Below, one piece after another: positions 55,999-64,000 of a stretch of 64,000 bases of DNA. Position numbers and translations under genes: made by a program. This DNA is from Phoma sp. XZ068 (lineage: Eukaryota; Ascomycota; Dothideomycetes; Pleosporales; Didymellaceae), in NCBI GenBank assembly GCA_004835665.1, contig RBKR01000022.1:744001-808000 (forward strand), in the 5' to 3' direction. Every line of letters begins with the position of its first letter. The first letter of the stretch is position 1. The notes under the pieces are model-generated. The model was not told the DNA's origin. It searched no databases and saw only the letters and a list, made by a program, of their open reading frames with translations.

Positions 55999-58855
55999 AT
56001 GTCTGGGTATGTACCTTATGCATTATGTTACATGAACGCCTGCATCTTCCCGAAGCGCTAACCTTTCGACAGACAATCAAGACTCCTCCGTTCCAAACCG
56101 CAAGGGAGTTTTATGTCCTTTGCACAGTATAAAGCTCGCGTCAACGACATCGTCTTCGCTCGCTACAATGCAGCATCTGAAAAATTTCCATCCCATGCAT
56201 GGTATGCGCTTGATCACGACAGGATCATGACCGGAATTCGTCAATCATGCTCGTCTCTTCTGAATCTCACAGAAAACCGGTCCGTTGGCGACACTGAGAT
56301 GGCCAATCTTCACACAGCACTTGAAAAAGCCAAAGATGTAAAGTCAAGCAACAATATCTGCATTGCAATTCTTGGAGAGCAGGGCATCGGCAAAAGCTCA
56401 CTGCTATGCTCGCTCCTCGATCGCGACTTGGTAGATTTATCCTCATCCTCATCGGCCTGCACAGCATTCCCTACGATTGTCATGTACAAGGACGGTGCCA
56501 AGGACGATACCAACGAAAGCGATGTGCTCATTCAGTACTTGGATGAGCAAGAGATCAGAGAGAGTGCGGATGAGCAGGCTCGAAGGTACAGGTTTGCGCA
56601 CACCCGTAAACGCTTGCTCAGAGACAACTACACTGCGCACGTTGGAAGTGATGAGTTTGAGCCTTTAGAGGAGTTTCCTGATGATGATGGCGACGACGAA
56701 GAAGAGCAAGAGGAGGAGTCGGAAGCTGAACAAGACCAAATCCTGAACAGTGCTAACACCGCCGAAGACTTCTTCCGGCTCATCTTCAATACAGAGCACA
56801 ACAGTGAGCGAAAGGATCAGCTGGAACATTCCCTTAGGTTTGAGGATATCGAGAGCGGCAGCTTCGCTGAAACCTGCGTCCAATACGCCAAGGAGCGTCT
56901 TGCTGGCATTGGTGCACATAATGGGTCTACTCAACACGACGCTGTCTCTGACGAAGACCTAGCTGGAGTCCGGGCAGGAGCTGAAGAGCTATGGCCATTG
57001 GTGAAATCCGTCCGACTCGCAACCGGTCACCGTTTGCTAAGAAATAATTTATCCTTTCTTGATCTACCAGGTAAATCAGCGAGGGCATATTCGAGAATGC
57101 TGTTAACCAGACACTCAGGCTACGGCGATGACAATCAGATGCGCACTGCATTGGTTGAAACATTCCGAAAAATGGCAACGTTTGAAATCGTTGTTGTCCC
57201 AACTGAACGGCTCGTGACCAGTGTGGCGCACAGTGCATATCTCAATCGCTCTATCCGACGTCTTGGAGCTCGAAATACCCTCTTGGTGGCTAACAAGTGT
57301 GATGTAGGTAGCCCCGACTCACAGCTCTCGTATCTCATCAATTCGCTAACCATTGTGGCAGCAAATACTCAACAACCTCGTAACGAAAGCTGTGAACATC
57401 ATTCCAGAGCCACCATTTCCTGAAGCAAAGAAGTGCATTAAGCAAGCAGAATCACTGTTAAGAGAAGATCTCGAGGTCAGGCACCTTGTTAAAGATTACC
57501 GAAGCTACATTCTAGTGACTGCAGGCTCTCTATACATTAGCCGCGAGGAGGCAGAAATCAAGAAAAGGATACGGATCAAGAAAATCGAGGTTGGGGTATT
57601 TCTGGTGTCTGCCAGACAGTACAGTCTATGTCTGGAAGCGCCAGATGGCCCCGAGTCACCCAAAATCCCAGTAGAAGCGACCGGAATTCCTCGACTGCGA
57701 CAATATTTGCTAGGCCTACCAGCGAAGATGAACTACGACACTCTTGAATACCACGTCCATGAGACCCTCCCAGATATAGTTGGCCAAAATCAACGTATTC
57801 TCACGAAGTTTGTTGAAGACGCTGTCTACGCTGAGATGCGCAAGGACCTTGCGCAGTGGCTACCAACAGCTCAGAATAGCCTGGAAAGCGCCATAGACCT
57901 TTTGGTCCAAGAATTAGTGTTAAAACCGTGGGACGGAGACAAAACCGAGCAAGCTATCTTATCGGACCTTGAAAGAATCGCCATGAACTTTATACATCCA
58001 AATCCCTTCTACGCTACATTCTTGAAGACGATTAAAGAGAAAGGAATTCCCGTGAATGGTAAAGCCAAGGGAAGGAACCTCAACAACGAAATCCTGGGCA
58101 CCATGGAACGATATATTCAGCATTGGCACAACCATCTAACCGGGCGCATCGGAGACTTGGCTACAGGTCTGGATGCTCTAGTGCAAACCGTGTTGAGGCA
58201 GCTTAGATTGCATCTCGAGAATCTGACGGGTCACCCTGAGCTAAAGGACAGAGCCCAAGATGCGCTCGAAACAAGAGCGCGTAGGATCGGGATGGCGCAG
58301 GATAAGCTGAGATTAGATCTCGAATCAGGGTTGCGAGCAACTTATGCTCACTACACAACAGAGACTCACGTTCATTGTCCGGTTGCACTAGCAATGAGGC
58401 CTGTCTACGACAGTGTTCTCGACGTTAGAGGCGGATATGGTGCATATCGAAGACATCGACAACGCCTCTACGAGTGCCTCTGCACCTCCTCAAGGGGCAC
58501 CGAAAATTTTGCACAAGTCATGGCAACGAACATGGCCGACACTCTTAGGGCGTCCTGGATGCAATGCTGCAACGAATATGCAGCAGAGGCCATGGCCCAA
58601 CTGGAAGGCTTCCGCCAGATTGCGGACGACTTGCTCGATAGTGGAGGCTATGTGAAGGCCGATCGTCGAGAACTTCGCGATAAGCTACAGACAATGCTTC
58701 CTGCTTTCGAAGAGAACCTTGCTTGGATTCAGAAAGCATGCCCACGTCTCGAGGCTCTAGGCATGAATACTTCAGACGCCCATTCGTCAGATTTGTATTC
58801 TTCTGATCTACAACTCTCTAACAAACGGAAGAGAATTACGATTGAAATTGATTAA
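55999..58855 (+). CDS. Dynamin-superfamily large GTPase 2 (SLIP-GC-like), intact paralogue
   Basis: Predicted 894 residues from exons 55999-56006, 56073-57070, 57119-57303 and 57362-58855. Motifs are G1 GEQGIGKSS (about residue 104), the threonine in SSSACTAF, G3 DLPG, G4 NKCD, and in the C-terminal half the same GIPVNGKAKGRNLNNEIL block as the upstream copy. A Glu/Asp-rich loop (DDDGDDEEEQEEESEAEQ) is inserted before AEDFF. The C-terminus is basic (NKRKRITIE), a possible nuclear signal. The 8-nt first exon (ATGTCTGG) joins in phase; without it translation would start at 56113. The 48-nt intron at 57071-57118 is in frame and stop-free, but the paralogue has an intron at the same site, so splicing is expected. 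Biological role unknown. Confidence 0.88.
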
Positions 58856-59804
58856 AGAACCAAACGTCTTGGCTGGGAAGCAGCAGGCCCGAAAGGCCCA
58901 TCATTGCCAGGCAAGAGTGTGGAAACTTACATCTCGAGCAGCGACAATGAAAATACGCGCGCTAGGTACTCGGCTTCTACTACTCCTTGCATCTTTCCTC
59001 CTGTTTTTCGCTCACAACTACGGTGATGGGCCTTGGCTGGAACGGGATCATACTTACACCTGAGTGAGTGGTGGTTTTAATTTTTCGATTGACTGAGTTG
59101 CGTATCTGGTCTTAATATATACTTCATAAAATAGCAATCACCTACCACTAAATGGACATTCAGCATCCTTGAATCAAACACGTATTCGCATATCGGATGC
59201 TTACCGAGCATCGTCATGGGTTCGCAATTCGTGGGTGTTTCACTGCTCAAAGCAAGGCTGACAGCGGCTTTACGGCGACCAGAAACACTCCACCATTGAC
59301 AACTGGGCCGCCTCACTAGATGACGCCACACCCAGCAGCTTGCCACTCTATGATCGAAGTTTATATCTCATTCTCTCACAGCCATCCACGTACAAGGTTT
59401 TGTAGTCCCTGTATACTCTTCTAGGCTGAAGTTTAGACTATTTCATGTGAAAGATGAACCGAGAGATGAGTGGCCAGAACGGGTTTCTTGAACCGTGCGC
59501 TCGACCCTGGGTCGTCATAGCTTCAACCTACCGCAGCTCTCCGCAAGCATCCCCACGCCAACCATCTTCCGTACATAATCTACATAATCACGGCGACCAG
59601 CCGCATTACACCCTAATTCTGTCCTTATTGTTTTTGTATATGTTGCAACATCCATAGACCACCACATTTGGCCCCATCGGTCGCCCCAACCTCCACCGTC
59701 GCCTGTAGCTGCCACGATCTCAGCTATCACTGCTGCTGCGGCTTCGCGCCCTTCCACCACCTCCTGCCCCTCGCAACGCCTTTGGAAGGCGCCGTCCAGC
59801 CACG
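58856..59804. other. Intergenic region
   Basis: About 950 bp between GTPase 2 and EXO70. One small candidate ORF is listed separately. The rest holds the EXO70 promoter and CT-rich 5' leader. Confidence 0.45.
58947..59063 (+). CDS. Candidate small secreted peptide, 38 residues
   Basis: ATG to TGA encodes a basic start, a hydrophobic core (LLLLLASFLLFFAHN) and a short polar tail. It resembles a signal peptide with almost no mature part. It begins 91 bp after the GTPase 2 stop and could be chance, part of that gene's 3' UTR, or the first exon of a gene spliced onward. Low support. Confidence 0.2.
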   Translation: MKIRALGTRLLLLLASFLLFFAHNYGDGPWLERDHTYT

Positions 59805-61737
59805 ATGGTGGGCCCGCGCAAACCCCCGGCGCTCGCCGAGGAGAGTGCCGAAGTCGAAGTGCTCTTCGCCAACATGGACAAGATGAAGGCGCTCACAAAG
59901 AAGATCCAAGGTTCTGTCAACCGACTCGATGCCAGCGGCAAGGCAGTGCAGGATGCGATTAGTCCGATTTACGGGAATACGCAGAAGCTGCAGATCGCGA
60001 CGAGCAACATTGACAAGATTATCGACGCGATCGAAAGGCTGAGGGCGCCGAGGGATCAGAGCGAGAGGGAGGAGAGGATTATCAGAGCTGGGTTTGTATG
60101 GCCTGTTTATTGGAGGGTTTGAGCTAACATGGTATAGGCCTGGACGAGGCGACCTGCGCGATTACATTGCGTCTCTCGACCGAACGACAATGGCACTCGC
60201 GGACTTGAAGCGCACGAACCTTCGATCGAACGAGCAGGCAATTGCGCAGTTGAACGGGCTACTGAAGCTTGGAAACAAGCAGCTGGAGGACGTCTTTCGT
60301 GGCATACTGGGAGATTGTTCGAGACAGAAGTTACAGCCCTTGGAATTCGTTGCTAAGAACAACCCCTTCCCACTTCTACCGCCAGATCAGCTGTCGACTC
60401 TGCGCGGCATCAACAGTCATATCTCCCAAGCCGTTGCCTCAACATCTCAAGCAGACCTGTCTTCAACACCGACGCAGAGGATATACGCAGACATTCGGGG
60501 CAGCTATCTGGAGAGTTCGCTCGCCAGTCTTTCTCAGGCATCAGTCGCCACAGCCAGGAAAGTACAGCCTGATGCGCTTTACAAGAAAGGCACAAATGGT
60601 ATTGGCACATACGTGCAGGCAATCGAAGGCATTTTCGTGGCCGAGTACGACAACATCACCAACATCTTTGCGCGAGGCGAATGGACGCCGGTCTGCGAAT
60701 CTACCTGCCAAACCTCGCTGGGAGAGTTTAATAGGACACTACGTGAACTGAACGGCCACATCCAGAAGAACCTGCTCACCGATTGCTTCCTCGGGTATGA
60801 GATCTGTGGCATGGTCCGCACGCTCTCTCTGCGACTTCAGGACACCACTGGCGCACTCAAGGGCCAGATCTACGACAGCGTCAAGCCCATCCGAGAGACA
60901 TCGAAGACGTCGTTGAGCAAGCTTATCGAAGATACGAGAGTCCGCACGCAAACGCTCGTTGCTCTACCAATGGACGGCGCTGCAGTACCAATCACAACAG
61001 AAAGCATGCGTCGCCTGCAGGAGATGACCAACTACCTAGACCCACTGTCTTCAATACTGGCATCATTGGGCGAAGGCGGCTGGAACAATCCCTCTGCAAA
61101 CAGCTCATCTACGACTTTGGATGTCAATCCTGACATGGTCAAGCTGTTTGCATCATACGCAGCCGATACAATCGACACATTGATTCAGAATCTCATGAGC
61201 AAGGCCAAGGTGCTGTTGAAGGGCAAGAACTTGCAGGGTATCTTCCTGGCAAACAACATCGCGATTGTCACCCGAACCATTCGTAATTCAGAGCTTGCAC
61301 CGCTCTTGGAGAGCTACGCAGGTAAACTTGCAAGCTGGCGCAAGACAAGTTCAGCAATGTATCTTGAGGCATGGCGAGAGCCATCTGGGCATCTGCTCGA
61401 CGTGCAGTACACGAACCGCTCCAAGGAAAGACCGCACTCTGGAGGCGGGACTGCTGACTCCGCAGCTATTGTGAAGGGTCTTGGCTCGAAGGACAAGGAC
61501 GCAATCAAGGAGAAGTTCAAGAACTTCAACACAAGCTTCGAGGACCTTGTCGCCCGTCACAAAACCTACGCTATGGAGGCTGAAGTGCGCACGCAATTGT
61601 CGAAGGAGGTACAAAACATCATCGAGCCGTTGTACAACCGCTTCTATGACAAGTACCGCGAGATCGATAAGGGCAAAGGCAAGTACGTCAAGTACGACAA
61701 GGCTGAGCTCAACAAGGCGCTCATGAGTTTTTCCTGA
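59805..61737 (+). CDS. EXO70: Exocyst complex subunit Exo70
   Basis: Tethers secretory vesicles to the plasma membrane by binding PI(4,5)P2 and Rho GTPases. Predicted 628 residues: exon 1 59805-60091, 46-bp intron, exon 2 60138-61737. Length matches fungal Exo70. The N-terminus is a helical coiled coil (VEVLFANMDKMKALTKKIQGS), then the all-helical CorEx domain. The C-terminal domain has LSKEVQNIIEPLYNRFYDKYRE, the most conserved Exo70 signature, followed by a basic KGKGKYVKYDKAELNKAL membrane-binding tail. The intron joins RAG to PGRGDL, the expected Exo70 continuity. Confidence 0.95.
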
Positions 61738-62702
61738 TGCATTGTCTTTGGCGTTGGAATTGGACTTTCCGCACAATACCCTTGGTTTGCGTTTTTGCGC
61801 TGTGTCAGTGTCGGCATTGGATTTATGCTGGTGCACGCGACTGAAGTTTGAGATGAAATACTGGGACCCAAGATAGCCCCGTGACCTACATTGAGGAGAG
61901 GGGTAATTAGCTAGATACTAGACGTGCGTGAACAACGCCGCGTAGGCAGTATACTATGTGAGCACCTTTCTGCCTTTGTGCCGTTGTGCCTTTGTGACTC
62001 TGCGCCTTTGTGTCTTTGTGGAGCCGTGGAGTGAGGAAGCACGACCCCTTGCCCGCCGATCCAGCCTTCTCTGGTATGCAATTTCCATGTTCATAGCTCG
62101 TACACGTGACAATTGCCTTTTCGAGCTCTGCTGTACGCGACTGCCACTTGGGAACGCAAGAATCAGTCCACATCAACGCGCAATCTGTCAATTGCACTCT
62201 GCAACTGTCAGGCAACGACTCTTGCTTGCTCTGCATCGAATCTGCTTAATTTCACAACTGCACCAACAGTTGTTCGCGGAGCGGGGGTTTTGGATTTTGG
62301 GTTTTAGCGCCAAATCTGCGAGGAGCACGCTGGGGGCAGTTGCCAGCACCACCCCTTTCCCAGCGAAGCGTACCACGCCTGCCTCCTTCAACGTCGCAGC
62401 ATCCACCGCACCGCATCCACGCCGTCCTCGCTCGCAGCCACCTGCAGCTCTCCCAATTCCATTCCTTTGAGTGCATCGCTTCACGCGCGAGCATAACTAC
62501 TGTTGACAGGTACGCCGCCGTCCTACCACCCTGTTTCACTTTATTTCTCCGGGGTTTGGCCTCCGTCGCGTCTCCATATTGTTTGGCAACAACCACGGCC
62601 AGCCACACTACACATTGTGGGCAAACCTGCTGACCACGCATCGCCCTACAGTACTCTCTCGCTCCACGCCATCCCCTCTGCGACCGCAGCTCCACCGCCG
62701 CC
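61738..62702. promoter_or_regulatory. Intergenic region upstream of the septin gene
   Basis: About 960 bp with a degenerate CCTTTGTG repeat near 61970-62015 and a pyrimidine-rich septin leader. No gene is supported. Confidence 0.4.
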
Positions 62703-64000
62703 ATGGGTAAGAAACACCCCCAGCCCGACGCCGCATTCCGCGACATCGACCGCTACTTGAGCCGCAAGCCTGTCAACTGCCTCAGGCACATATGCTGTAA
62801 CAAGAGCGAACGTGCGGCAGTCTCAATGCAGCCCTGACGCCGGCTGATGTTGCCGTCTCTTTCGGCCACACCACCCTCCTTCCCACACAGGGGCTAACCA
62901 CAAACACAGAATCCAACGGCGCCGTATCGCCCGCCCCTCCCTCGCGTGCGTCCCCGTCACCACCGACAACCGCGAACGGTCCGTTTGCTGTGGATCACAA
63001 CACCTCCATGGCTAACGAAGAAGCAGCACTCCCCCAAACCGTCACAGCGAAGAACCCTAAGCTCGCGGCACAGATGGCGAACGACCTGAATATTGTGCGC
63101 AGGAAGCTCACAGGTTACGTCGGTTTCGCAAACCTGCCCAACCAGTGGCACCGCAAGAGTGTGCGCAAGGGCTTCAACTTCAACGTTATGGTCGTTGGTA
63201 TGACTCCACTGAAACCGAAAGCTGTCGGCGATACACTAACACGCTATCAGGTGAATCTGGCCTTGGAAAGTCGACCCTCGTGAACACACTGTTCAACACC
63301 TCCCTGTACCCTCCCAAGGAGCGCAAGCCCCCGAGCATCGACATCTCCAAGACTGTTTCGATACAGTCTATCAGCGCCGACATCGAGGAGAACGGCGTTC
63401 GTCTGCGATTGACCGTCGTCGACACACCCGGCTTCGGTGACTTCATCAACAACGATGAATCGTGGGACCCCATTGTTAAGAACATTGAGCAACGATTTGA
63501 CGCCTATCTCGATGCCGAGAACAAGGTGAACCGCATGAACATTGTTGACAACCGCATCCACGCTGTTGTATACTTCATCCAGCCTACTGGCCACTCCCTC
63601 AAGCCTCTCGATGTTGAGGTCATGAAGAAGCTGCACACCAAGGTCAACCTTATCCCCGTTGTTGCCAAGGCCGACACAGTATCCGACGACGAGATCGACA
63701 ACTTCAAGAAGAGGGTGCGTATTCGCTATAAGACCAGCAAGTTCGTAAGCTGACAATTTTTAGATTCTTGCAGACATCAAGCACCACGGCATTCAGATCT
63801 TCGAAGGACCGCGATACGAGCTTGACGACGAGGAGACCATCGCTGAGAACCAGGAGATCATGGCCAAGGTCCCATTCGCTGTTGTTGGTTCGAACGACGA
63901 GGTTGTCACTGCTGACGGCCGCAAGGTCCGTGGTCGCGCCATGCCTTGGGGTGTTGTCGAGGTCGATAACGAGGAGCACTGCGACTTCGTCAAGCTGCGA
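62703..64000 (+). CDS. aspB: Septin, AspB/Cdc3 type, 3' end outside window
   Basis: GTP-binding filament-forming septin of septation sites and hyphal tips. Predicted exons: 62703-62706 (ATG plus one base), 62910-63197, 63251-63714 and 63764 onward. The first intron is 203 bp, the others 53 and 49 bp; all keep phase. A Pro/Ser/Ala-rich N-terminus leads to a polybasic segment (RKSVRKGFNF), then G1 GESGLGKST rebuilt across intron 2, G3 DTPGFGD and G4 AKAD. GFANLPNQWHRKSVRKG and PWGVVEVDNEEHCDFVKLR are typical of the Cdc3/AspB class. The septin-unique element and coiled coil lie beyond the window. The 4-nt coding exon is a prediction; the alternative is a start at the internal ATG (63009). Confidence 0.93.

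Overview
This window comes from the nuclear genome of a filamentous ascomycete. The evidence is many short GT-AG introns of about 45-75 bp, Zn(II)2Cys6 transcription factors, an RTA1 family protein, Exo70, an AspB/Cdc3 septin, and secreted plant-degradation enzymes. Protein flavour and intron style suggest Dothideomycetes, probably Pleosporales, but this is inference; no marker in the window settles the genus. I predict 24 protein-coding genes (one of them with an in-frame stop) and one gene remnant. No rRNA, tRNA or CRISPR array was seen.

Region 1 (1-10.1 kb) looks like a small catabolic group: a Zn2Cys6 regulator cut by the left edge, a secreted tannase/feruloyl esterase, a secreted beta-propeller protein of the saponin-hydrolase type, and a sugar transporter. 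Together they could release and import sugars or phenolics from plant conjugates. A 155-bp miniature inverted-repeat element lies between the regulator and the esterase. Region 2 (10.8-14.1 kb) holds a large kinase-domain protein of unknown pathway.

Region 3 (14.9-28.8 kb) is housekeeping: the SEC7-type Arf exchange factor, divergent from the E2 subunit of pyruvate dehydrogenase, then a 2.3 kb AT-rich repeat-bearing gap, then eIF5B. Region 4 (29.3-35.3 kb) has a second Zn2Cys6 factor, an RTA1-like membrane protein, a decayed gene with two in-frame TAG codons, a small methyltransferase and a methionine-rich, probably GPI-anchored secreted protein.

Region 5 (36-46.3 kb) is the most accessory part. 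It contains three members of an uncharacterised protein family, two of them head-to-head, interspersed with two other low-complexity hypothetical genes. Region 6 (47.5-51.3 kb) has a ketopantoate-reductase family enzyme and a mitochondrial cPLA2-like phospholipase. Region 7 (52.3-58.9 kb) carries two tandem dynamin-superfamily large GTPases of the SLIP-GC type; the first has an in-frame TAA inside its G domain. Region 8 (59.8-64 kb) returns to core genes: Exo70 and the 5' part of the AspB/Cdc3 septin, cut by the right edge.

Exon coordinates were worked out by hand from splice consensus, phase and protein continuity. They are predictions, best supported where two tandem paralogues share an intron position.
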